From: an uncultured Pelagibacteraceae bacterium | Lineage (GTDB): Bacteria; Pseudomonadota; Alphaproteobacteria; Pelagibacterales; Pelagibacteraceae | NCBI GenBank assembly: GCA_902522115.1 | Contig: CABYUV010000011.1 | Span: forward strand, 1-38,074 | Direction of reading: 5' to 3' | Length of the DNA stretch: 38,074 nt | Part shown: in pieces, positions 7,891 to 15,023 of the stretch | How the letters are laid out: each line of letters begins with the position of its first letter | Numbering within the stretch: the stretch's first letter is position 1 | Program-made: the position numbers and the translations under genes | The notes under the pieces: generated by a model | Databases searched by the model: none | The model's input: only the letters and a program-made list of their open reading frames with translations | What the model was told of the DNA's origin: nothing

Positions 7891-9156
7891 ATGGATAAAT
7901 TTCTGATTAATGGCCCTTGTAAAATCAAGGGCAATGTTTCAATTTCAGGTTCGAAGAATGCATCCTTACCCATATTAGCTGCAACACTCTTATTTGATAA
8001 ACCTGTAGTAATCAATAATTTACCAAGAGTTAGAGACATTAATACAATGTTAAATTTATTAAAGTCTCTTGGTTCTAAAATAATTTTATCAAAAGATAAA
8101 AAATCAGCAAAAATTTTAAATAAAAAAAATATGAAAACTTTTGCAAGTTATTCTTTAGTCAAAACAATGCGTGGTTCAATTTTAGTTTTAGGACCACTTA
8201 TTTCAAAACACCATAAATCCAAAACTTCTTTACCTGGTGGATGTTTAATTGGTGCTAGACCAGTGAATTATCATCTAGCAGCATTAAAAAAACTTGGTAT
8301 GAAATATGAGTTAAAAGATGGATATATTTTAGCAAAATCAAAAGGAAAACTTAGCGGAACAACCATAAATTTTCCAAAGTTAAGCGTTGGGGCAACAGAA
8401 AATTCTATAATAGCAGCATGTTTAGCAAAAGGAAAAACAGTTTTGAAAAATTGTGCAATTGAACCTGAGATTAAAGATCTTACAAATTTTTTAAATAAAG
8501 CTGGAGCAAAAATTAAATGGAGCGGAAGAGTCTGTAAAATTGAAGGCGTAAATTCTTTGAATGAAACTAAATATTCTGTAATGGCTGATAGAATAGAAGC
8601 AGGCACATTTTGTGTAGCCGCAACACTTGCAAAAGGTAATTTACAGATAAATAATTTAAATCCTAATATTATTAGCACAGAAATAAAATTATTAAAAAAA
8701 GTTGGTGCTAAAATTAAAACCAGTGAAAATAAAATTTTAATTAAAGGACCTGAAAAAATAAAATCATTTAAAAGCATTAAAACAAAAGAGTTTCCTGGTA
8801 TTCCTACAGACCTACAAGCACAATTGATGGTTTTAATGTGCAAAGCGGTTGGTAAAAGTTCAATAACTGAAAGTATTTTTGAAAATAGGTTTATGCATGT
8901 TGCAGAATTGCAAAGACTAGGAGCAAAAATAAATATTAAAAATAATACCGCTACGATAGAAGGAAATACTAAATTCATTGGTGCAGAATTAATGTCTAGT
9001 GATTTAAGAGCTTCTGTTGCTTTGGTTCTAGCAGCTATAGTTTCTACTGGTAAATCATATATTAACAGAATTTATCACTTAGATAGAGGTTATGAAAAAA
9101 TAGAAAATAAATTAAAAAAAATAGGCGTTAAAATCAAAAGATTAAAAAGTGAATAA
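7891..9156 (+). CDS. murA: UDP-N-acetylglucosamine 1-carboxyvinyltransferase
   Basis: MurA transfers enolpyruvate from PEP to UDP-GlcNAc, the first committed step of peptidoglycan synthesis. The 421-residue length is normal. Family features include the opening GPCKIKGNVSISGSKNASLP (Lys22-Asn23 type PEP contact), MRGSILVLGPL, and LPGGCLIGARPVNYHLAAL in the active-site loop, which carries Cys near residue 115, the residue alkylated by fosfomycin in sensitive enzymes. Later ADRIEAGTF and EFPGIPTDLQAQ also match. The next gene starts within its last codons, typical of the alphaproteobacterial murA-DUF2948-hisD order. Confidence 0.97.
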   Translation: MDKFLINGPCKIKGNVSISGSKNASLPILAATLLFDKPVVINNLPRVRDINTMLNLLKSLGSKIILSKDKKSAKILNKKNMKTFASYSLVKTMRGSILVLGPLISKHHKSKTSLPGGCLIGARPVNYHLAALKKLGMKYELKDGYILAKSKGKLSGTTINFPKLSVGATENSIIAACLAKGKTVLKNCAIEPEIKDLTNFLNKAGAKIKWSGRVCKIEGVNSLNETKYSVMADRIEAGTFCVAATLAKGNLQINNLNPNIISTEIKLLKKVGAKIKTSENKILIKGPEKIKSFKSIKTKEFPGIPTDLQAQLMVLMCKAVGKSSITESIFENRFMHVAELQRLGAKINIKNNTATIEGNTKFIGAELMSSDLRASVALVLAAIVSTGKSYINRIYHLDRGYEKIENKLKKIGVKIKRLKSE

Positions 9157-9541
9157 ATATTTAGCAAAAATAATAGCAAGCGACCAAGAAGGTTTACAAA
9201 TGATTTCAGCATGTAGTTCAGGGGCTAAGGTTAAAATTGCCGACATAAAATATCTTGCATCCAATAAGGTTTTTTTATTATCAATTGAAAGAACTAAGGT
9301 TGAAAGTGATCAGGAAGACAAAAAAATCAATAGCATTTGTAGGTTTGATTTTGTTGATAAAGTAAGATCAAAGAACATTGATCAATCAAATCAAGAAATA
9401 GTTTTAGAATTAATAGGTATAGATTATTTGAAAAATAATGATGTTTATGAAATAAATCTTATTTTTAATAACAATGCGCATATTGCTTTAACTACAGAAA
9501 CTATTGAAGCAAGGTTAGAGGATCAAAGTGAGATTAAATAG
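9149..9541 (+). CDS. DUF2948 family protein
   Basis: This 130-residue protein of unknown function matches the alphaproteobacterial DUF2948 family in length, position (between murA and hisD) and pattern: an opening LAKIIASDQEGLQMISACSS, a central LLSIERTKVE block, CRFDFVDKVRS, and a final hydrophobic IALTTETIEARLEDQ. It looks like a small soluble beta-rich protein with no signal peptide. Its GTG start (9149) lies inside murA, overlapping by eight bases. It is usually co-inherited with the cell-wall and histidine genes, but no role is established. Confidence 0.85.
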   Translation: MNKYLAKIIASDQEGLQMISACSSGAKVKIADIKYLASNKVFLLSIERTKVESDQEDKKINSICRFDFVDKVRSKNIDQSNQEIVLELIGIDYLKNNDVYEINLIFNNNAHIALTTETIEARLEDQSEIK

Positions 9542-9543
9542 TT

Positions 9544-10829
9544 ATGAAGATATTAAATAGTAAAAGTAAAAAATTTTGACAAATTATTAGAGAATTTGCT
9601 TTTACAAAGAAAAAAAAAAATTCAATCAGATTCTGTTTCTGTAACAAATATAATTAAAGATGTTAAAAAAAATGGAGATAAAGCATTATTAAAATACGAG
9701 AAAAGATTCAGTCAAAATAACACAATCATTCCAAGCACAAAACAAATAAAAAAAATCTATAAATTCACTTGATAAAAAAGTAAAGAGAGCAATCGATTCA
9801 GCTTATAATAGAATTTATAAATTTCATTCACTTCAAAAATTTAAAAATATTTCTTATACAGATAAATTAAAAAACAAACTTGAATATAAATATGTGCCTT
9901 TAGAGTCTGTTGCAATTTATGTTCCTGGTTCTACTGCTTCATACCCATCAAGTGTATTGATGAACGCTATTCCAGCAATTGTTGCAGGCGTTAAGAGAAT
10001 AGTTATGATTAATCCAGGCTATAAAGGAAAACAAAATCCAGCAGTATTATACGCTGCAAAAAAATGCAAAATAAAAGAAATTTATTCTATTGGGGGCCCT
10101 TCTGCTATTGCAGCAGTATCCTATGGGACTAAAAAAATTAAAAAAGTTCATAAAATAGTTGGTCCAGGAAACGCATATGTTGCAGCAGCAAAAAAAGAAG
10201 TTTTTGGTGTTGTTGGAATTGAAGGTATGACTGCAGGTCCTTCAGAAGTGACTGTTGTTTGTGACAAATTCTCAAATCCTGAGTGGGTTGCAAGTGATTT
10301 AATTGGACAAGCTGAACATGATATTCTTGCACAATGTATCTTGATTTCAAAAGATAAAGATTTGCTAGATAAAGTAAAAATTGAAATTACTAAACAATTA
10401 AAAGAAATTCCAAGAGCTTCTGTTGCAAGAAGAAGTTTAATTAATAATGGAATTCTTATGTATGTTTCTTCAGACGCTAAAATAATAAGTATTATAAATA
10501 AAATTGCACCAGAACATTTAGAATTAAATATTAAAAATTATAAATCGTTAGTTCCAAAAATAAAAAATTCAGGATCTATATGTTTAGGAAAATATGCAGT
10601 CATGGCAATGACTGATTATAATGTTGGATCAAACCATGTGTTGCCAACCAATGGTTCTGCAAAATACTCAAGTGGTATAAGTGTAAATGAATTTTATAAA
10701 AGGATTTCATATATAAACTTATCAAAAAAGGGTATTGAAAGTCTTGGACCATCAGTTATAACACTTGCAAATTATGAAGGGTTGGTTGGACACGCTCAAT
10801 CTGTAGTAAAACGAATAAGGAGAAAATAA
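9544..10829 (+). pseudogene. hisD: Histidinol dehydrogenase, disrupted by two +1 frameshifts
   Basis: HisD catalyses the last two oxidation steps of histidine synthesis, histidinol to histidine, using zinc and NAD. The true start is ATG 9544 (MKILNSKSK). The reading frame shifts at an A6 run (9568-9573) and again at an A8 run (9748-9755); removing one A from each gives an uninterrupted 427-residue protein, the normal length. The part after the second shift is intact: IYVPGSTASYPSS, GPSAIAAVSYGT, VGPGNAYVAAAKKEVFG, QAEHDILAQ, APEHLEL and the metal-binding SNHVLPTNGSAKYSSG. A GTG at 9894 is in frame with this part but would give a protein lacking about 116 residues. The breaks may be sequencing or assembly errors, real mutation, or sites of slippage; sequence alone cannot decide. 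Confidence 0.9.
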
Positions 10830-10831
10830 AT

Positions 10832-11047
10832 TTGTCAAAACAAGACCTACTGGAATTTAAAGGTACAGTGATAGACCTACTTCCGAACGCTATGTTTAGA
10901 GTAAAATTAGAAAATGGACATACTGTTACTGCCCATACAGCTGGTAAGTTAAGAAAAAACAGAATTAGAGTTCTCCAAGGTGATAATGTGACAGTTGAAA
11001 TGACACCTTACGATCTTACTAAAGGAAGAATTATCTTTAGGGGATAA
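10832..11047 (+). CDS. infA: Translation initiation factor IF-1
   Basis: IF-1 is a 71-residue OB-fold protein that binds the 30S A site with IF-2 and IF-3. The sequence has the family text [20 protein letters not shown], then [20 protein letters not shown] and a final [13 protein letters not shown]. The start is a TTG at 10832, giving (M)SKQDLLEF, supported by AGGAG about ten bases upstream, inside the end of hisD. Rare TTG starts are known on autoregulated or tightly tuned genes, which would fit a factor needed in fixed amounts. tRNA-Phe follows after four bases. Confidence 0.96.
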   Translation: MSKQDLLEFKGTVIDLLPNAMFRVKLENGHTVTAHTAGKLRKNRIRVLQGDNVTVEMTPYDLTKGRIIFRG

Positions 11048-11051
11048 ATAA

Positions 11052-11126
11052 GGCTGAGTAGCTCAGGAGTAGAGCAGAGCCCTGAAAAGGCTTGTGTCGG
11101 AGGTGCGAATCCTTCCTCAGCCACCA
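11052..11126 (+). tRNA. tRNA-Phe (anticodon GAA)
   Basis: A 75-base cloverleaf with encoded CCA: acceptor GGCTGAG/CTCAGCC, D stem GCTC/GAGC, anticodon stem GAGCC/GGCTT with loop CTGAAAA (GAA, Phe), T stem GGAGG/CCTTC and discriminator A. Two loops are unusual: the D loop AGGAGTA is short and lacks a clear G18-G19 pair, and the T loop TGCGAAT has G where pseudouridine-55 is normally encoded. It starts four bases after infA and is probably cut from the infA transcript. Confidence 0.93.
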
Positions 11127-11205
11127 CCACAAGTTTCAGCTTGAAATAATCATAAAAGAAATTACCTTTAAGAGATAATAAATAACAAAAGGACTAAGAA
11201 ATAAG

Positions 11206-11418
11206 ATGAGTACACTTCAAGGAAAAATTAAATGGTATAATGGTAAAAAGGGATATGGCTTTATTGAAAGAGATGATAAAGAAAAAGATGCCTTTGTTCA
11301 CGCTTCAGCGGTAAAAGCTGCTGGTATGAGATATCTCAATGAAGGTGATAAACTTGAGTTCACATTAGAAGATGGTCCCAAAGGTCCTTCTGCAGTTAAT
11401 TTAAAAAAAATAGACTAA
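11206..11418 (+). CDS. Cold-shock domain protein (CspA family)
   Basis: This is a 70-residue single cold-shock domain that binds single-stranded RNA and DNA and acts as an RNA chaperone. RNP1-like KGYGFIER is near residue 17 and RNP2-like DAFVHASAV near residue 31, after the opening QGKIKWYNGKKG. The middle has GMRYLNEGDKLEFTLEDGPKG, typical for the family. A 79-base leader separates it from tRNA-Phe, with no clear promoter, and a terminator hairpin follows at 11433-11474. Whether it is cold-induced or constitutive cannot be seen; the paralog number is unknown. Confidence 0.95.
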   Translation: MSTLQGKIKWYNGKKGYGFIERDDKEKDAFVHASAVKAAGMRYLNEGDKLEFTLEDGPKGPSAVNLKKID

Positions 11419-11432
11419 TTTAGAAATTATTT

Positions 11433-11474
11433 AAAAGGGCGTTTTATCTATCAAATAGATTAACGTCCTTTTTA
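11433..11474 (+). terminator. Rho-independent terminator after the cold-shock gene
   Basis: A long stem pairs AAAGGGCG with CGTCCTTT (one G-U) and, after a small bulge, ATCTAT with ATAGAT around a CAA loop, directly followed by a run of T. This closes the infA-tRNA-Phe-csp region. Confidence 0.75.
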
Positions 11475-11504
11475 TATTTATACCTTGAATATTAATTTTT
11501 TTTG

Positions 11505-11605
11505 TCTAAAAGACTGCTCATGAATATAAATATTACATACAGAAAGACTTTTAGAAGTACTCACAGAAACTGTTTCCATAGCCAGTAGGCTATTTATTTA
11601 TATTA
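11505..11605 (+). ncRNA. Candidate small structured RNA (unnamed)
   Basis: The non-coding stretch between the csp terminator and tRNA-His contains three nested or successive pairings. TCTAAAAG (11505-11512) is perfectly complementary to CTTTTAGA (11548-11555). ACAG-AAA-CTGT forms a small hairpin at 11563-11573. ATAGCC-AGTA-GGCTAT forms a hairpin at 11578-11593, followed by TTATTTATATT, resembling an intrinsic terminator. Such order is unusual in AT-rich spacer and could be a small RNA or a leader element for the tRNA-His-hisS transcript. Short pairings arise easily at this base composition, so this is only a candidate. Confidence 0.35.
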
Positions 11606-11649
11606 TAATTTTAAATCCACATAAAATAAGATAAAAATAAAGAGGATAA

Positions 11650-11724
11650 GCCCGGGTGGTGTAATGGTTAGCACGGAAGTTTGTGGAACTTTAAGTTTGA
11701 GTTCGACTCTCAGCCCGGGTACCA
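11650..11724 (+). tRNA. tRNA-His (anticodon GTG), lacking G-1
   Basis: A 75-base cloverleaf with encoded CCA: acceptor GCCCGGG against CCCGGGT, D stem GTGT/GCAC, anticodon stem GAAGT/ACTTT with loop TTGTGGA (GTG, His), T stem TTGAG/CTCAG with loop TTCGACT. The first pair is G1-U72 and the discriminator is A73; the base before G1 is A, so no G-1 is encoded. Most bacterial tRNA-His genes encode G-1 opposite C73. The G1-U72/A73 form is known from many alphaproteobacteria and goes with a divergent histidyl-tRNA synthetase, and hisS follows here after four bases. Confidence 0.95.
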
Positions 11725-11728
11725 AAAA

Positions 11729-13123
11729 ATGAATAAAGAAAAAAAATTAATTCCTGGATTACCTTCAGGATTTGAAGATCGTTGGGATAAAAAACTTCTT
11801 CTCAAAAAAAAGCTTTTAAAAGCTATTGAGAATAATTTTATTAAATTTGGAGCAGAGGCTCTGGAAACCCCTTCGTTTGAGATAAGTGAAAATATAGGAT
11901 CTTTTTTGGCAGAAGATGACGCTAATCCTATGTCCGATGTTTTCTCATTTGAGGATGGAGAAAAGAGCATTACTCTTAGGTATGATCTTTCAAGCCCACT
12001 AGCTAGATTTGTTGCTCAAAATAATCAAGAGCTTCCATCAATCTTTAAAAGGTATGCTATTCAAAATGTCTTTAGAAATGAGAAGGCTGGTAACGGAAGG
12101 TACAGAGAATTCATGCAAGCAGATTTTGATATCGTGGGAAACGTTAATCCTGCGCAAGCAAATGCGGAGCTTTGCAATTTAATATCAAGTACTTTGTTAG
12201 ATTGTGGTCTAAAAAAAGATCAATTTATAATCAACGTTAGTAACAGAAAAATAGTTCAAGGATTAATTGATGATTTAAAAATATCAGAAGAAAAGCAAGT
12301 AAAAGTAATTAGGGCAATTGATAAATTAGATAAACCAGGTTTTGGTTTAAAAGGTGTTGAAGATCTACTTAAAAAAGAAAGAAAAGATATAAGTGGTGCA
12401 GTCACTAAGGGTGCAGATTTAAATGATGAACAAGCGTCTGAAATACTAAATTTTTTAAAAATTAAAGATTTAAAAGAATTAAAAGAAACATTAAAAAATC
12501 CATTGTCTCAAGAAGGTATAAAGGAATTAGAACAAGTATTTGAAGTATTGAGTTATAGTTCAAATTTAAATCAGGTCAAAACAAATTTTACAATTGTTAG
12601 GGGATTGGCTTATTATTCAGATTTCATTATTGAAACAAATCTAAATTTTAAAGTTACAAATAACAAAGGCAAAGAGGTCGATATAGGCAGTATTTGTTCT
12701 GGAGGGGCCTATGCAAAATTAATCTCAAGATTTAAAGGTGTGGATATTCCAGGCACTGGAATTAGTTTTGGAGTTGACCGGTTGTTATTTGCTTTAATGC
12801 AATTAAGTCAAATAAAAGTAGATAGTCAAAAACCAGTTTTAGTTTGTGTGATGGATGAAAAATATCTTAAAAATTACTATGAAATTTTAGATCTATTAAG
12901 GAATAATAATATCAGTGCTGAAATTTTTTTAGATACAAAGAAAAATTTAGGCAAGCAACTAACCTTAGCAAATAAACGTGAATTGGATGTTGCAATCATA
13001 TGTGGAGAAAACGAGTTCAAAGATAATACTATTACCATCAAAAATCTTAAGGGTGTAAAAGGTCAAAATAATCAAACAATTCCAAAAGAAAAGTTAATCG
13101 ATGAAGTCAAAAAACTTATCTGA
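11729..13123 (+). CDS. hisS: Histidyl-tRNA synthetase
   Basis: HisRS charges tRNA-His with histidine (class II synthetase). From ATG 11729 the protein has 464 residues. Motif 1 region begins LPSGFEDRW; motif 2 is IQNVFRNEKAGNGRYREFMQADFDIVG near residue 115-140 (split: FRNEKAGNGRYREF then MQADFD); the histidine-binding region is RGLAYYSDFIIE near residue 290; motif 3 is GTGISFGVDRLLFAL near residue 344. A C-terminal anticodon-binding domain follows. The sequence has the DLSSPLARFVAQN segment of the alphaproteobacterial subtype that matches G-1-less tRNA-His. Starts upstream would lie inside tRNA-His and are rejected. There is no Shine-Dalgarno site outside the tRNA; hisZ overlaps its end by 23 bases. 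Confidence 0.95.
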   Translation: MNKEKKLIPGLPSGFEDRWDKKLLLKKKLLKAIENNFIKFGAEALETPSFEISENIGSFLAEDDANPMSDVFSFEDGEKSITLRYDLSSPLARFVAQNNQELPSIFKRYAIQNVFRNEKAGNGRYREFMQADFDIVGNVNPAQANAELCNLISSTLLDCGLKKDQFIINVSNRKIVQGLIDDLKISEEKQVKVIRAIDKLDKPGFGLKGVEDLLKKERKDISGAVTKGADLNDEQASEILNFLKIKDLKELKETLKNPLSQEGIKELEQVFEVLSYSSNLNQVKTNFTIVRGLAYYSDFIIETNLNFKVTNNKGKEVDIGSICSGGAYAKLISRFKGVDIPGTGISFGVDRLLFALMQLSQIKVDSQKPVLVCVMDEKYLKNYYEILDLLRNNNISAEIFLDTKKNLGKQLTLANKRELDVAIICGENEFKDNTITIKNLKGVKGQNNQTIPKEKLIDEVKKLI

Positions 13124-14153
13124 AAATATTCTTAGATCGGTAAAATCTAAGGGTTTCAAATATATTGATTTACCCTCAGTAATTGAGACTAATCACATTG
13201 TTCAAAGATCTGGAGAAAATTTTAGAAAGTTTATCTTCTCCTTTACTGATCAGAATGGAAGTGAGTTATGTTTAAGACCAGATTTAACGATTGCATCTTG
13301 TTTAAGATATTTAGAAAATAATTTAAAGGGCAAGGAAAAAATTTTTTACAGCGGTCAAGCTTATCGAAAATCACAAAGCAAAAAAGACTCAATTATAAGA
13401 AATCAAATTGGATTTGAAATTTTAGGATCTAAGGATGAGAAAAATGATGATAAAGAAATTATAAATACATCTCTTAAATCACTTCAAAATATTAAATATT
13501 CTTCAGGAACGCTAACCATTGGAAATGTTGAAATATTTAATTTGTTAATTTCAAAATTAGATATTCCAAAGAGATGGAAGCTAAGATTAGCTAGACACTT
13601 CTGGAGAGAAGAATATTTTAATGATTTATTAAAAAGATTAGAAACTAATTCAGATGTTGATCCGACAATTGTAGAAATAGATAAAAAGCGTTACGTGAAA
13701 ATGCTTAAAGAAGATTTATCAAACATTGTGGCAGGAAGAACAATTAACGAAATATTAAAAAGATTTGATCAGAAAATAAAAGATCCTAGAAGAGCTAGTA
13801 AAGGAAAGAATGTTTCAAAAATAATTAAAGATTTCTTAAAAATTAAATGTCCCATAAATAAAGCAGCAATTGAGTTAAATAAATTTTTTAAAAAAAACAA
13901 AATAAATTTAGCTGTAGATCAAAAATATTTTCCAATCTCTAATAATAAGGTTTCAAAATTAAATGTAGTATTTTCAGCATCCTTTGGAAGACAATTAGAA
14001 TATTACACCGGAATGGTTTTTAAAATTGATATAAAATCTAAAAACTCATTAAAAAATATTATTAATGGTGGTCGTTATGATGGTCTAATTTCAGACTTAG
14101 GATTAAAAAAACAAACTCCAGCCGTAGGAGCTGCTTTAAATTTAAATTACTAA
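13101..14153 (+). CDS. hisZ: ATP phosphoribosyltransferase regulatory subunit
   Basis: HisZ is a catalytically inactive HisRS paralog that forms a hetero-octamer with short-form HisG and passes on histidine feedback inhibition at the first step of histidine synthesis. The 350-residue protein keeps the class II synthetase core: LRPDLTIASCLRYL near residue 58 (motif 1/2 region), FYSGQAYRKSQ, IGFEILGS, the late ASFGRQLEYYTGMVF (counterpart of the histidine site), and a GGRYDGL. It lacks an anticodon-binding domain, as expected. It starts within the end of hisS and shares one base with hisG. Confidence 0.93.
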   Translation: MKSKNLSENILRSVKSKGFKYIDLPSVIETNHIVQRSGENFRKFIFSFTDQNGSELCLRPDLTIASCLRYLENNLKGKEKIFYSGQAYRKSQSKKDSIIRNQIGFEILGSKDEKNDDKEIINTSLKSLQNIKYSSGTLTIGNVEIFNLLISKLDIPKRWKLRLARHFWREEYFNDLLKRLETNSDVDPTIVEIDKKRYVKMLKEDLSNIVAGRTINEILKRFDQKIKDPRRASKGKNVSKIIKDFLKIKCPINKAAIELNKFFKKNKINLAVDQKYFPISNNKVSKLNVVFSASFGRQLEYYTGMVFKIDIKSKNSLKNIINGGRYDGLISDLGLKKQTPAVGAALNLNY

Positions 14154-14845
14154 TGACAAAAAATATTTTAAATATTGGAATTCCAAGCAAAGGTAGACTT
14201 AGAAAAAATGTTTTAAATATTTTTAAAAAAAATAAATTAAATCTCATTTCTGAAAGAGGAGAAAGAGATCTTTTAGGATCTATAAAACAATTTAAAAATA
14301 TTAAGATTTTATATCTTCATGCAAGAGAGATCATAGAAAGACTTGGAGATGGATCTTTGGACATAGGTTTTTCTGGCTTTGATTTATTAAAGGAAAGTGA
14401 AATTAACACTCAAAAGAAAATTAAAGTGTTTAAAAGATATAATTTTGGAAAGGCTACATTAGTAGTTGCAATTCCTGATCCATGGATAGATGTACAAACA
14501 GTTGCAGATTTAGAAGAAATTGCATTTGAATTTAAAGATAAGAAAAAGAAAAGATTAAGAGTAGCAACAAAATATCCAAACTTAACAAGGGAATTTTTGT
14601 TTTCAAAGGGTGTTACTCAATTCAAATTAATTGATAGTTTGGGTGCAACTGAAGCTTATCCTTTCACAGGCTCTTCAGAAATAATTACTGATATCACTTC
14701 TACCGGAGAAACTTTAAAAGCCAATAATCTACGTATTTTAAAGGATGGAGAAATATTAAAATCAGAGGCTTGTATGATGATTTCTAAGTCATCCAATAAC
14801 AAAATGGGTCTTAAAAAAATAGTAAAATCACTTTCTAAAAATTAA
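14153..14845 (+). CDS. hisG: ATP phosphoribosyltransferase, short form
   Basis: HisG condenses ATP and PRPP to phosphoribosyl-ATP, the committed step of histidine synthesis. At 230 residues it is the short form, lacking the C-terminal regulatory domain, and therefore needs HisZ, which lies immediately upstream. Visible family features are the opening NIGIPSKGRLRKNVLNIF, the DIGFSGFDLL segment, VATKYPNLTREF and the PRPP-binding ITDITSTGETLKANNL near residue 180. It ends the tRNA-His-hisS-hisZ-hisG unit. Interpretation is straightforward. Confidence 0.96.
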   Translation: MTKNILNIGIPSKGRLRKNVLNIFKKNKLNLISERGERDLLGSIKQFKNIKILYLHAREIIERLGDGSLDIGFSGFDLLKESEINTQKKIKVFKRYNFGKATLVVAIPDPWIDVQTVADLEEIAFEFKDKKKKRLRVATKYPNLTREFLFSKGVTQFKLIDSLGATEAYPFTGSSEIITDITSTGETLKANNLRILKDGEILKSEACMMISKSSNNKMGLKKIVKSLSKN

Positions 14846-15023
14846 GACTTTCCAATAAATTAGTATAATTTTGATAATATCTAAATTTCTCATAATTGTA
14901 TAAAGTGCAACAATAACACAAATAATAAAGAATATTTTTAATACTAAAATTAGTTCCATAAAATATTTTTAAATATTTAAATACATTATTCAAATATTTA
15001 CGATAAAATAAAAAATTAGAATC
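14846..15023 (+). other. AT-rich spacer between hisG and rmuC
   Basis: These 178 bases, about 85 percent A+T by eye, hold no ORF and no strong hairpin with a T-run. A TAAAAT at about 15004 could be the -10 box for rmuC, but no convincing -35 box is at the right distance. I assign nothing else. Confidence 0.4.

Noticed and set aside
8271..8978. 235-residue hydrophobic reading frame antisense to murA
   Set aside because: It is the mirror of an intact murA in AT-rich DNA; such shadows often look like membrane proteins, and it has no ribosome site.
9894..10829. A free-standing 311-residue HisD from GTG 9894
   Set aside because: HisD sequence continues upstream in other frames to ATG 9544, and the shorter form would lack about 116 conserved residues.
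11681..11728. Upstream extension of hisS by 16 residues
   Set aside because: It would start inside the tRNA-His anticodon arm; the family start fits ATG 11729.
14940..15010. AAATATT-like near repeats before rmuC
   Set aside because: They are explained by extreme A+T content; no exact long repeat or fixed spacing.
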